DNA from: Chryseobacterium aahli
GTDB lineage: Bacteria > Bacteroidota > Bacteroidia > Flavobacteriales > Weeksellaceae
Assembly: GCF_022699665.1 (NCBI RefSeq)
Contig: NZ_JALDNB010000009.1
Location: forward strand, 149,627 to 213,626
DNA: 64,000 nucleotides
Reading direction: 5' to 3'
Part shown: piece after piece, positions 1-7,153 of the stretch
Position numbering within the stretch: position 1 is the stretch's first letter
How the letters are laid out: each line of letters starts with the position of its first letter
The notes under the pieces: generated by a model
Database searches by the model: none
Told to the model about the DNA's origin: nothing
Seen by the model: the letters and a program-made list of their open reading frames with translations, nothing else
Program-made: the position numbers and the translations under genes

Positions 1-287
1 TTTACTTTTGTAAAATTGGTCATCCCACTTTTCTGTTCTTCGCAGAAAACTTTGTATTCAAAACCGTTTTCTTTCTTTAAAAGAGTATATTTTCTTACAA
101 TCTGCGATCTTTCTTTCTCCTCTTCTTTCTGAATCTTTAAAATTTCTTCGTCAGATAGTTTAACTTCTTTATTTTTCGAAATTACTGAAGAATCCTGTTT
201 CATTTTAGGAACTGCAAGTTTCGGTTTTTTCTCTTTCTTACAAGAAAAAATCAATAGCAAACCTATCAACAGAACAATGTTTTTCAT
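1..287 (-). CDS. Lipoprotein of unknown function (3' end outside window)
   Basis: Only the first 95 codons are visible; the gene runs off the left edge of the window. The protein starts with a short hydrophobic leader ending in LIFSC (Cys16), a lipobox typical of Bacteroidota lipoproteins. A run of lysines follows, then a Lys/Glu-rich stretch around residues 45-70 that may be helical. It should be an envelope-anchored protein. No family is recognisable in the visible part. It lies 9 nt downstream of trmH on the same strand and may be co-transcribed with it. Confidence 0.7.
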   Translation of the reverse strand, partial: MKNIVLLIGLLLIFSCKKEKKPKLAVPKMKQDSSVISKNKEVKLSDEEILKIQKEEEKERSQIVRKYTLLKKENGFEYKVFCEEQKSGMTNFTKV

Positions 288-296
288 TGAATCAAA

Positions 297-959
297 TTAT
301 GAATTTTCTCTCGTATATTTAGCCATAATCTGCTCTCCGCTTTTTATAGAGTTCACGGCCCAACGGATTTTCATTCTCAAAAGTTTTTCCTCATCCAATT
401 TATAATCAATACCAGACTTCATCAGTTTTTGCTTCAATTCATACATACAAAGTGATGCCGCAACAGAAACGTTAAAACTTCTCGTAAAACCATACATCGG
501 AATCGCCAAGGTTTCATCTGCAAAATCTAAAATTTCCTGAGAAACTCCCTCCATCTCTGTTCCGAAAACGAGAGCGATTGGCTCGGTGATTTCATATTCC
601 GGAAGCATTTTCGCATTATTTTCTAACGAAACGACAACGATTTTGTAGCCTTTATCTTTGATTTTTTGAAAAGATTCCATATTTCGGGGAAGCTTTTCCA
701 CTTCAACCCATGTGTCTGCACCTTTGGTGACTTTTAAATTGGGTTCGAAATTATTTTCTTCCTGCAAAGCAACCACTTTGTGAAAACCACAAGCTTCCAC
801 AGACCTTACAATTGCTGCTGCATTTCTGAACTGATAGACATCTTCTAAAACAGGAAGTACAAAATCTGAACTTTCAGGAGCGAAATGTTCAATTTTTCTT
901 AATCTTTCTTCGGTTAAAAACTGTTTTAAATACTCGTAAGTTTTTGCTAAATCTTCCAT
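297..959 (-). CDS. trmH: TrmH-family (SpoU) tRNA 2'-O-methyltransferase
   Basis: A 220-aa SPOUT methyltransferase, probably the enzyme that 2'-O-methylates a tRNA guanosine (Gm18 in the TrmH family) with S-adenosylmethionine in the cytoplasm. All three SpoU motifs are visible: motif 1 at residues 45-59 (RNAAAIVRS, with Asn46 and Arg52), motif 2 at 129-140 (ALVFGTEMEGVS) and motif 3 at 153-167 (IPMYGFTRSFNVS), which forms the knotted cofactor pocket. Length is normal for TrmH. The exact target base is inferred from the family. The gene is divergent from ansA, about 80 nt away. Confidence 0.88.
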   Translation of the reverse strand: MEDLAKTYEYLKQFLTEERLRKIEHFAPESSDFVLPVLEDVYQFRNAAAIVRSVEACGFHKVVALQEENNFEPNLKVTKGADTWVEVEKLPRNMESFQKIKDKGYKIVVVSLENNAKMLPEYEITEPIALVFGTEMEGVSQEILDFADETLAIPMYGFTRSFNVSVAASLCMYELKQKLMKSGIDYKLDEEKLLRMKIRWAVNSIKSGEQIMAKYTRENS

Positions 960-1042
960 CTATTTTCAAATCTTTGCAAATTAACGTAATTTTGAAATTC
1001 TGAACCTGAAAAGAAACTCAAAATCTTTAATTTAAATTTAAA

Positions 1043-2068
1043 ATGAAGCGAAAAGTCCTTCTGATTTATACTGGTGGAACCATTGGTATGGAAAAAGATT
1101 ACGAAACCGGAAGTCTCCGTGCCTTTGATTTCGGAAATATTTTTGAGAAAATGCCCGAAATGAAATTGATGGAATGTGAAGTTTTTGTACATCCTTTCGC
1201 AAAACCACTCGACTCTTCCGATATGGGACCGGAAGAATGGAGAATTATCGCCAATTATATCTTTGATAATTATAAAAAATATGACGGATTTCTGATCCTT
1301 CACGGAACAGATACGATGTCTTATACAGCTTCAGCATTGAGTTTTATGCTAAAAGGTTTAACGAAACCAGTGATTTTAACAGGTTCACAACTTCCGATCG
1401 GAGATTTGAGAACTGATGCTAAGGAAAATCTTCTGACAAGTTTATATTACGCAAGTCTTTACGAACAAAACGAAGCCGTGATTCAGGAAGTTGCTATTTA
1501 TTTTGAATATAAATTACTGAGAGGGAACCGTACTTTGAAATATTCTGCAGAGTATTTTGATGCTTATTCAAGTCCGAACTACCCTATTCTTGGACAATCC
1601 GGAGTTCATTTAAAAATAGAAAAGGATAATCTTTTCCGTTGTGATGGAAGAATGGAGTTTCGTGTGGATGAACATATTTCTGAAGATGTTTTGTTCTGGA
1701 GAATTTTTCCGGGAATGAAACTGAATCATTTTAAAGAAATTCCAAAGATGAAAGTTTTGATTTTGCAGGTTTTTGGATCGGGAACAATTTTCAGTAGTGA
1801 AAAAACTCTGGAAACTTTGCAGCAGATCAGAAGCAACGGAACTGAAATCGTAGTGGTAAGTCAGTGTATTTCAGGTGGAATCTCGTTTGGGAAGTATGAA
1901 AATAGCAACATTTTCGTTAAAATCGGTGCGATAAGTGGAAAAGATATGACCGCTGAATCTGCGATTACCAAAGCAATGCATTTAATTGATAACCCAAATT
2001 ACAAAGGAAGTTTTGCAGATAATTTCTCAAAAAATATTTGTGGTGAGATTAGTGAATTAGCAGATTAA
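1043..2068 (+). CDS. ansA: Type I L-asparaginase
   Basis: A 341-aa asparaginase hydrolysing L-asparagine to aspartate and ammonia. The first threonine motif is YTGGTIGM (residues 9-16, nucleophile Thr13) and the second is LHGTDTM (86-92, Thr89-Asp90), followed by GSQLPIGDLRTDAKENL. There is no signal peptide, so it should be the cytoplasmic type I form. The length matches AnsA. It is the first gene of a rightward stretch that ends at tRNA-Ser; the tRNA promoter begins only 4 nt after the ansA stop. Confidence 0.93.
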   Translation: MKRKVLLIYTGGTIGMEKDYETGSLRAFDFGNIFEKMPEMKLMECEVFVHPFAKPLDSSDMGPEEWRIIANYIFDNYKKYDGFLILHGTDTMSYTASALSFMLKGLTKPVILTGSQLPIGDLRTDAKENLLTSLYYASLYEQNEAVIQEVAIYFEYKLLRGNRTLKYSAEYFDAYSSPNYPILGQSGVHLKIEKDNLFRCDGRMEFRVDEHISEDVLFWRIFPGMKLNHFKEIPKMKVLILQVFGSGTIFSSEKTLETLQQIRSNGTEIVVVSQCISGGISFGKYENSNIFVKIGAISGKDMTAESAITKAMHLIDNPNYKGSFADNFSKNICGEISELAD

Positions 2069-2071
2069 GAA

Positions 2072-2102
2072 TTTGTTAATTCGATAAAATAGCCTATTTT
2101 TG
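2072..2102 (+). promoter_or_regulatory. Promoter of tRNA-Ser
   Basis: TTTG at 2072-2075 and TATTTTTG at 2095-2102 are separated by exactly 19 nt. Both match the Bacteroidota -33 (TTTG) and -7 (TAnnTTTG) elements. The mature tRNA begins 15 nt after the -7 box. This is one of the cleanest promoters in the window. Confidence 0.8.
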
Positions 2103-2117
2103 CAGTCTTCAAAACAT

Positions 2118-2204
2118 AGAGAGGTGTCCGAGTGGTTGAAGGAGCTACCCTGGAAAGGTAGTATGCGGGTAACTGTATCGAGGGTTCGAATCCCTTCCTC
2201 TCTG
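2118..2204 (+). tRNA. tRNA-Ser (anticodon GGA)
   Basis: The acceptor strands agagagg (2118-2124) and cctctct (2197-2203) pair, with discriminator G at 2204 and no encoded CCA. The anticodon arm is ctacc-ctggaaa-ggtag, giving anticodon GGA. The T arm is gaggg-ttcgaat-ccctt. The long variable arm is typical of serine tRNAs. A promoter lies directly upstream and a terminator directly downstream, so it is a single-gene transcript. Confidence 0.96.
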
Positions 2205-2206
2205 CA

Positions 2207-2234
2207 AAAGCGTTGATTTTCAACGCTTTTTTTT
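2207..2234 (+). terminator. Terminator after tRNA-Ser
   Basis: An inverted repeat (agcgttga - ttt - tcaacgct) begins a few bases after the tRNA and is followed by a run of T. It is a standard intrinsic terminator. Confidence 0.85.
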
Positions 2235-2338
2235 AGTTTCTAACTATCGAAAATTTTAAAATAAATTTTCATTCTTTTTCTTATAAAATTATTTCAAAAT
2301 TGAGCTTTCAATTAATCATGAAAAATTCTAACAATTTT

Positions 2339-3178
2339 TTAGTATTTTAAATAATCCAATGGGCTTTTCACATTACTTTTGTTGATATCCGTAATATGTG
2401 TATAGATTTCAGTTGTTTTAATATTACTATGACCCAATAAATCTTTGATGATTCTAATATCAATCCCATTTTCCAACAAGTGTGTGGCATAAGAATGCCT
2501 TAAAGTATGTACTGAAGCCGGAGTGATAATTCCTGCTTTCTTCAAAGAATTTTTCAGAATTTGCTGTACACTTCGTTCAGAATATTTTTCTGAGCTTTTA
2601 CCTTCAAACAGGTAGTTTTTTGGTTGGTAAATTTTATAATAATCTCTTAAAGCATTTAATAATTGTGCAGATACAACCATCAAGCGGTCTTTATTTCCTT
2701 TTGACTGACGGATTAGTAGCAACTTTTCTTTTACCTTAATATCAGATATTTGCAGTTCCAAAAGCTCACTCAATCTCAAACCGCAGGAATAAATGGTCAT
2801 AAGAATTGCTTTATGTTTAATATTTTCTGTGGCATCTAATATTTTTTTAATCTCGTCTCGTGTGAGAAATTTTGGCAGTTTATATTCTTTTCTTTTAGGA
2901 TAGAGGTGCTTTAGGCAAATATGGCGTTGGAATATCTCTTTATAAAACTTGGTAATTGTAGAAATCATCGCTTTCTGATATGATTGCCCTACTTTTCTTT
3001 TTTCTACCAGCCAGATAACAAAATTTTCTATTTGTTGATCGGTAATATCTTCCGGCTTGTGTTTAGCAGAAAGTCTGAGAAAATAAGCAAGGTGCGATGC
3101 ATAAGTCTTTACACTTCTATCAGCATAGCGTTGTATGCGGAGTATTGTTACAAATTGATCTATGAGATTTTGATTCAT
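2339..3178 (-). CDS. Tyrosine recombinase, Xer-like, of the integron-like array
   Basis: A 279-aa site-specific recombinase. The N-terminal SAM-like core-binding domain covers about residues 4-90 and the catalytic domain about 100-270. All active-site residues are visible: Arg135 (SCGLRLSEL), Lys160, His224 and Arg227 (HTLRHSY), His250 (LLGHSNI) and Tyr259 (TEIYTH). Between Lys160 and His224 there is no insertion of the kind that marks classical integron integrases (IntI), so by length and motif it resembles XerC/XerD or small phage-type integrases. It faces away from the five cassettes. A -7-like TATCTTTG lies upstream on its strand (3203 to 3196). I infer that it acts on the GTTAGC-bounded sites next to it. 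The alternative is an island integrase using the neighbouring tRNA-Ser. Confidence 0.92.
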   Translation of the reverse strand: MNQNLIDQFVTILRIQRYADRSVKTYASHLAYFLRLSAKHKPEDITDQQIENFVIWLVEKRKVGQSYQKAMISTITKFYKEIFQRHICLKHLYPKRKEYKLPKFLTRDEIKKILDATENIKHKAILMTIYSCGLRLSELLELQISDIKVKEKLLLIRQSKGNKDRLMVVSAQLLNALRDYYKIYQPKNYLFEGKSSEKYSERSVQQILKNSLKKAGIITPASVHTLRHSYATHLLENGIDIRIIKDLLGHSNIKTTEIYTHITDINKSNVKSPLDYLKY

Positions 3179-3275
3179 CTTTTATTGCGTTTATCCAAAG
3201 ATATAGAAAATTAATCAACTAATTTATAGATAATTAACTAAAATAGTAAAGAGGATAAGCGCAACAATACATATC

Positions 3276-3301
3276 TTGTATTTACGCAATGCGTAAATTT
3301 G
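3276..3301 (+). promoter_or_regulatory. Candidate common promoter of the cassette array
   Basis: TAAATTTG at 3294-3301 fits the -7 consensus TAnnTTTG exactly and ends 3 nt before the first GTTAGC. The upstream TTG at 3276-3278 is only 15 nt away instead of about 19, so the -33 half is weak. The -7 box lies inside a near-perfect palindrome (3280-3298). A promoter here would transcribe all five cassettes, like Pc of integrons. Confidence 0.5.
3280..3298. repeat. Palindrome next to the first recombination edge
   Basis: Nine-base arms atttacgca and tgcgtaaat flank a single central base. It lies between the recombinase gene and the first GTTAGC edge and overlaps the candidate -7 box. It could be a repressor operator, or the recombinase-binding part of an attI-like site. 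Which of these is not visible from sequence. Confidence 0.6.
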
Positions 3302-3304
3302 GAT

Positions 3305-3316
3305 GTTAGCAGAAAT
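3305..3316 (+). other. First recombination edge (attI-like insertion point)
   Basis: GTTAGCAGAAAT marks the left edge of cassette 1. No GCTAAC partner with the inner arms seen in the four between-cassette sites precedes it. This fits a simple primary insertion site, as attI is in integrons. The inference depends on the cassette model. Confidence 0.5.
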
Positions 3317-3342
3317 GTTAAGCCGACCATAGAACATAAAGA

Positions 3343-3762
3343 ATGAATAATAATTTAGATAGCATAATTGTAGAATTGGTTGTCACTGCTTGCCAAATGG
3401 AGGCGGATAATATATGGATGCAAGGTGATTTGGAAATAAGACTAAATACTGAAAAACCATATGCGGACAGTGACATTATTAATATTGATGAATTTCTGAA
3501 AAGTTTAGAACAAGACGGTGAATTTTCTATTTTTTCTTGCTGTTGTGGAGTACCAGAATGTAGCGGTTGGGAATTTGGAATTCAAGTTTTACACTTGGAA
3601 GAAAATATCAAATGGACTAATCCAAACAATGGTAAAACTTGGTGCTTTAGCAAACAAAAAGTAGAAACTGATTTAATTCAAATTCGAGAGGAATTGACAA
3701 ACTACAAACATTTTTTCAGTCAAAAGAAAATTGAATATGTTGGTGTTGGACACAATTGGTGA
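3343..3762 (+). CDS. Cassette 1: hypothetical protein
   Basis: A 139-aa acidic protein that I do not recognise. There is no signal peptide or membrane segment. A cysteine cluster FSCCCGVPECSGW lies at about residues 63-75 and could bind a metal or form disulfides. The next segment (EFGIQVLHLEENIKWT) looks like beta strands. The C terminus is Lys/Glu-rich and ends GVGHNW. The ATG lies 38 nt after the cassette edge and the stop 35 nt before the right-hand repeat. Expression presumably depends on the promoter at about 3276-3301, since it is the first cassette. Confidence 0.8.
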   Translation: MNNNLDSIIVELVVTACQMEADNIWMQGDLEIRLNTEKPYADSDIINIDEFLKSLEQDGEFSIFSCCCGVPECSGWEFGIQVLHLEENIKWTNPNNGKTWCFSKQKVETDLIQIREELTNYKHFFSQKKIEYVGVGHNW

Positions 3763-3796
3763 AAAATAAACAATGAAAACTTGAGAAAACACTTCT

Positions 3797-3927
3797 GCTA
3801 ACAAGGGTTTTGCGTCAGGCGGGCTGAAGTGCAAAATTCAACAGTAGTTTTTCAATTGAACTTTAGTAATAATACAAGCTTTTGTGCTTCGATTTCCCGC
3901 CCGAACGCAAAGCCCCAAAACGTTAGC
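3797..3927 (+). repeat. attC-like site 1 (between cassettes 1 and 2)
   Basis: A 131-bp imperfect inverted repeat from GCTAAC (3797-3802) to GTTAGC (3922-3927). After a 6-base (5') and a 10-base (3') unpaired spacer, the arms pair as TTTGCGT with ACGCAAA, then GGCGGG with CCCGCC, then GAAGTGCAAAA with TTTTGTGCTTC, allowing wobbles. The 3' edge GTTAGCGGTAAT belongs to cassette 2 and does not match the TTCTGC that flanks the 5' edge. Confidence 0.75.
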
Positions 3928-3958
3928 GGTAATTTCTAACAAAAGTATAATACAACTT

Positions 3959-4357
3959 ATGAATGAAAATGAAAAAATTGTAACAGAATTTCTTAAGATG
4001 ATGTCAGAAAGAAAATCCGAAGATAACTTCGAGAAATTCTATCATCAAGATGCTGAACAAATAGAATACCCAAACTTAGTAACGAAAAATGTTGCAAAAA
4101 GAAGTCTGGAAGATTTAAAGATTGGATCTGAACGCGGTCGCAAAATAATGTCGAAAGAAGTATATGAAATCAAAAAACTATATAGTTTCGAGAATATTGT
4201 AATTCTTGAAGCTGTGTGGAAAGGCACAATATCAATTCCTATTGGAAAGCTTCAAATTGGAGAAGAAATGGTAGCGTATTTTGCTCAATTTTTTGAAATA
4301 AAAGATGGGAAAATATTCCGTCAAAGAAATTATGATTGCTTCGAACCTTTGGATTAA
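3959..4357 (+). CDS. Cassette 2: NTF2-like (SnoaL-type) protein
   Basis: A 132-aa protein with the pattern of the nuclear transport factor 2 / SnoaL-like superfamily. It has an N-terminal helix (ENEKIVTEFLKMMSERKSED), then FYHQDAEQIEYPN, and later strands including EAVWKGTI and YFAQFFEIKDGKIFRQRNYDCFEP, the usual ending of small polyketide-cyclase-like proteins. The fold often binds small molecules; no activity can be assigned. I use ATG 3959, 37 nt after the cassette edge. A longer frame from 3884 would run through the recombination site and is rejected. The stop lies 15 nt before the next repeat. Confidence 0.82.
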   Translation: MNENEKIVTEFLKMMSERKSEDNFEKFYHQDAEQIEYPNLVTKNVAKRSLEDLKIGSERGRKIMSKEVYEIKKLYSFENIVILEAVWKGTISIPIGKLQIGEEMVAYFAQFFEIKDGKIFRQRNYDCFEPLD

Positions 4358-4371
4358 TTAAGGAAACTACC

Positions 4372-4492
4372 GCTAACAGCCGTTTGGCGCAATAGCTGGT
4401 TTGTCTTTCTTGGAAAATACTCTCAACTTCAGCATTTCTTATTAAATTTTTCTTTAACTTGCCGCTACTACGCCAAGCCGCGGAACGTTAGC
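4372..4492 (+). repeat. attC-like site 2 (between cassettes 2 and 3)
   Basis: A 121-bp site from GCTAAC (4372-4377) to GTTAGC (4487-4492). After a 6-base (AGCCGT) versus 10-base spacer, the inner arms TTGGCGCAATAGC and GCTACTACGCCAA pair with two exceptions. Both exceptions are A-C or C-A on the top strand and G-T wobbles on the bottom strand. The 3' spacer sequence GCCGCGGAAC is shared with site 3. Confidence 0.78.
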
Positions 4493-4523
4493 GGTAAGTT
4501 TTCAGAATATCTAATAGAAATTT

Positions 4524-5039
4524 ATGTTGAACGAAGAATTAAAAGACCAAATTTTACAGACGAAACTAGTTTATCTTAACGGCTATCTTGCTTCTTTAGC
4601 TGCTATTAATTCTTTTTCAGTAATTGGAATGAATTACAAACTATTTGCTTATAATTTTTCGGATGGAAATATAGAAGGCGCTATACAGAATAATTCATAT
4701 GAACTCTTCGGAGTATATCCAAATGATTGGGATGTAGAATTAACAGAAGTTAAAGATTGGAAAGAAAGATTAGAAATTGAATTAGTAAAACCTGTAATGC
4801 AGCAACCATCTATTTTAAGTGATAAAGAGAATGAAACAATAAGGGATTTGAAAAGTAGAATCAAAAATTCAATTAACGACTTTATAACTTTACTTGAGAA
4901 AGAATTCGCCGAAATATCAACAAACATTTACGAATCAACTGTTACTAAAGGTGGTTTTTACAGAATAATGGGAATAGATTTGGTTTTTGAGATTGAAGAA
5001 ACAAAAATTATTTTTCTTCAAATACTCGGTAATGATTAA
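4524..5039 (+). CDS. Cassette 3: hypothetical protein
   Basis: A 171-aa protein that I do not recognise. There is no signal peptide. The N-terminal half is mixed (TKLVYLNGYLASLAAINSF is moderately hydrophobic but too polar for a clear membrane helix). Residues 95-135 (SDKENETIRDLKSRIKNSIN and onward) look like a long amphipathic helix. The C terminus is strand-rich. The ATG is 37 nt after the cassette edge, the same spacing as in cassettes 1 and 2. The stop is 11 nt before the next repeat. Confidence 0.8.
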   Translation: MLNEELKDQILQTKLVYLNGYLASLAAINSFSVIGMNYKLFAYNFSDGNIEGAIQNNSYELFGVYPNDWDVELTEVKDWKERLEIELVKPVMQQPSILSDKENETIRDLKSRIKNSINDFITLLEKEFAEISTNIYESTVTKGGFYRIMGIDLVFEIEETKIIFLQILGND

Positions 5040-5049
5040 AAAACCTACC

Positions 5050-5180
5050 GCTAACAGCCGTTTCTCGCAATTGCGAATTTTGTAGTAAGTTCACGTTTAC
5101 GTTTCGCAAGAATTTTTATCTTTAACAGAAAATAAAAAGTTCCGAACTTCGCAACTGACGAGAAGCCGCGGAACGTTAGC
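5050..5180 (+). repeat. attC-like site 3 (between cassettes 3 and 4)
   Basis: A 131-bp site from GCTAAC (5050-5055) to GTTAGC (5175-5180). Its spacers are almost the same as in site 2 (AGCCGT, and GCCGCGGAAC on the 3' side). The inner arms TTCTCGCAATTGCGAA and TTCGCAACTGACGAGAA pair with one bulge and one A-C mismatch. Identical spacers with different paired arms suggest that the spacer carries a conserved signal. Confidence 0.78.
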
Positions 5181-5189
5181 AGAAATTGT

Positions 5190-6182
5190 ATGAAAATAGC
5201 ACTCACCTTAATCTTTATAATCATTACAAATTTGTGTTTTTCACAATCTGTATCTGAATACAAAAGATTTAAACATTTTACAATATTAAAAGATAATGAT
5301 ACAATAAATTATCACATCTACTCACAAAATGAAATTACAGATAAAACAAATATTATATTATTTATTCAAGGTTCGGCAGCAGTTCCAATGTTTGATATAA
5401 AAAAAGAAAAAGAATCCGTCTCTGTGGTCTCTACAATTCCTTTTGATTTGAACAAAATACCGACTAATTACGCCTTTATAATTGTATCAAAGAAATGCGT
5501 TCCTTTTGCAACAATAAATGAAACTTTTAATCCGCCGAAATGCTATTATGAAAATGAATCTTTGGACTATAGAGTTTGGCAGTACAATAATGTTATTAAT
5601 CACATTAGAAAAAAAATAATCAAAAATTCTGAAAAAATTGTTGCTTTAGGACATTCAGAAGGAAGTGATGTTGTTGCAAAGCTGGGCACTGTAAATAAAA
5701 AAATTACACATATTGGATTTTGGTCAGGCAGTGGAAATACTCAATACAATGATTTTGCATTATCCATAAGACAAGAAGCATCTAAAGGTAAAATTGATGA
5801 AGCTACTTCTATAAAAAAACTGGATAGTTTATATTCACAAATTGAGGATATCGAAAAAAATCCAACCTCAATAGATAAATTCTGGTTAGACAATACATAC
5901 AAACGTTGGCACGAATTTTCAGAGCCACCAATCGAGAATTTACTCAAAATCAACATCCCAATATTTATTGCAATTGGAACCAAGGATCAAGCAGTTCCTA
6001 TTGAATCGTCTTTAATTATAAAAACAGAATTTATACGACATCATAAGGACAATCTTACCTTTAGAATCTATCCTAATCTTGATCACGGATTTGAAACTCT
6101 TCCAAGCAATGATAATGAAGAATCGAAAGATATGTGGATGGATATTTTCGCAGAATTTATGGAATGGACAAATAAAAAATAA
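5190..6182 (+). CDS. Cassette 4: secreted alpha/beta hydrolase
   Basis: A 330-aa protein with a signal peptide (MKIALTLIFIIITNLCFSQ). It has an alpha/beta-hydrolase nucleophile elbow, GHSEG, with Ser156. Asp266 (IGTKDQAVP) and His299 (NLDHGFE) complete a plausible catalytic triad in the right order. The arrangement resembles dienelactone-hydrolase or prolyl-oligopeptidase-like esterases; the substrate is unknown. It should act in the periplasm or outside the cell. The ATG follows the cassette edge by only 15 nt, and the stop is 9 nt before the next repeat. At about 1.1 kb it is the longest cassette. Confidence 0.87.
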   Translation: MKIALTLIFIIITNLCFSQSVSEYKRFKHFTILKDNDTINYHIYSQNEITDKTNIILFIQGSAAVPMFDIKKEKESVSVVSTIPFDLNKIPTNYAFIIVSKKCVPFATINETFNPPKCYYENESLDYRVWQYNNVINHIRKKIIKNSEKIVALGHSEGSDVVAKLGTVNKKITHIGFWSGSGNTQYNDFALSIRQEASKGKIDEATSIKKLDSLYSQIEDIEKNPTSIDKFWLDNTYKRWHEFSEPPIENLLKINIPIFIAIGTKDQAVPIESSLIIKTEFIRHHKDNLTFRIYPNLDHGFETLPSNDNEESKDMWMDIFAEFMEWTNKK

Positions 6183-6190
6183 CAACTTCT

Positions 6191-6322
6191 GCTAACCGCC
6201 GCTAACCAAAATTGCCGAGTTTTCGGTAGCCGGAAGTTGTGAGTTCACGAACAAACATTATCTTGGCAGAGAAAACTCAGTCCGCTTTGATCGGCAACTT
6301 CGGTTAGCGGCCAAACGGTAGC
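6191..6322 (+). repeat. attC-like site 4 (between cassettes 4 and 5), variant edge
   Basis: A 132-bp site from GCTAAC (6191-6196) to GGTAGC (6317-6322); the second T of GTTAGC is a G here. The inner arms CCGCTAACCAAAATTGCCGA and TCGGCAACTTCGGTTAGCGG pair along 20 bases with two A-C mismatches. They contain a second GCTAAC/GTTAGC pair at 6201-6206 and 6303-6308. The 3' side again has four more unpaired bases than the 5' side. Confidence 0.75.
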
Positions 6323-6350
6323 AGAAATTTTAAACAAGCACTCGTCACAA

Positions 6351-7145
6351 ATGAAATTTATTATATTTTTTCTTGGAATTTCTACATTTTGCTGCTCGCA
6401 AAAAATTAGTTTTATTTACGAAACAAAATACAAACTGGATTCAGAAAAACCAGATGATGTTAATTCCGACAATATGATTTTGGATCTAAAAAGTAATATT
6501 TCAATTTTTAGAGATTCACTAGACAAAAAATCAGATTCAATAAGGTTGAATAATGGAAATGGAAGGTTTAAAATGGGTGTTGAAAACCAATTCTATGTCA
6601 AAAAGAATTTAACTCAAAAAAGAATTGAAAAAGTAATCACTTATTTGGGAACAGATTATCTTCTTCCAGTAGAGGAAATATTAAATTGGAAAATAACTTC
6701 CGAACAAAAAACAATTGGAAAATATAAATCTCAAAAAGCAGAAACAAATTATGGAGGAAGAAACTGGATTGCCTGGTTTACTACGGAATTACCTTTCAGT
6801 GATGGTCCATATATTTTCAATGGTTTACCTGGATTGATTGTTTCTATTCAAGATTCAAACAATGACTATTCATTTAATTTGATAGAAGTCAAAAAAGGCG
6901 GGAATATTTTTGACGCACGCACAAAAACTATAAAAATTGATTGGAAAAAATATGAAGCACTTGCAAAATCATATTTTAATGATCCTTATGATATAAATAC
7001 AAAAGTGGCAATGGGAAAAACAGTTACATTTACCGGCCCGAATGGTATTGCAATGGATATTTCAGTAAAGACTAAAGAAATGCAAAAAAATATTTTGCAA
7101 GAAAATAATCCTATTGAGTTAAATCATAAAATAAACTACAAATAA
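6351..7145 (+). CDS. Cassette 5: GLPGLI family protein
   Basis: A 264-aa protein of the GLPGLI family, named from its conserved motif and common in Bacteroidota. The motif is present (FNGLPGLIVSIQD, about residues 157-169). Residues 1-17 form a signal peptide (MKFIIFFLGISTFCCSQ), so it is exported. Before the motif, WIAWFTTELPFSDGPY is also typical of the family. Its function is unknown. It is the last recognisable cassette: the ATG is 34 nt after the GGTAGC edge and the stop is 9 nt before GCTAAC at 7154. A terminator follows at 7304. Confidence 0.93.
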   Translation: MKFIIFFLGISTFCCSQKISFIYETKYKLDSEKPDDVNSDNMILDLKSNISIFRDSLDKKSDSIRLNNGNGRFKMGVENQFYVKKNLTQKRIEKVITYLGTDYLLPVEEILNWKITSEQKTIGKYKSQKAETNYGGRNWIAWFTTELPFSDGPYIFNGLPGLIVSIQDSNNDYSFNLIEVKKGGNIFDARTKTIKIDWKKYEALAKSYFNDPYDINTKVAMGKTVTFTGPNGIAMDISVKTKEMQKNILQENNPIELNHKINYK

Positions 7146-7153
7146 AAACTTCT

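Noticed and set aside
947..1303. Minus-strand open frame opposite ansA
   Set aside because: It is a shadow of the ansA coding sequence, with no protein-like pattern.
2339..3178. Classical integron integrase (IntI)
   Set aside because: The extra IntI segment before the HxxR box is missing, and the sites do not match RYYYAAC/GTTRRRY.
3884..3958. N-terminal extension of the cassette 2 protein
   Set aside because: These codons lie inside the recombination site; ATG 3959 has the same spacing to the edge as in cassettes 1 and 3.
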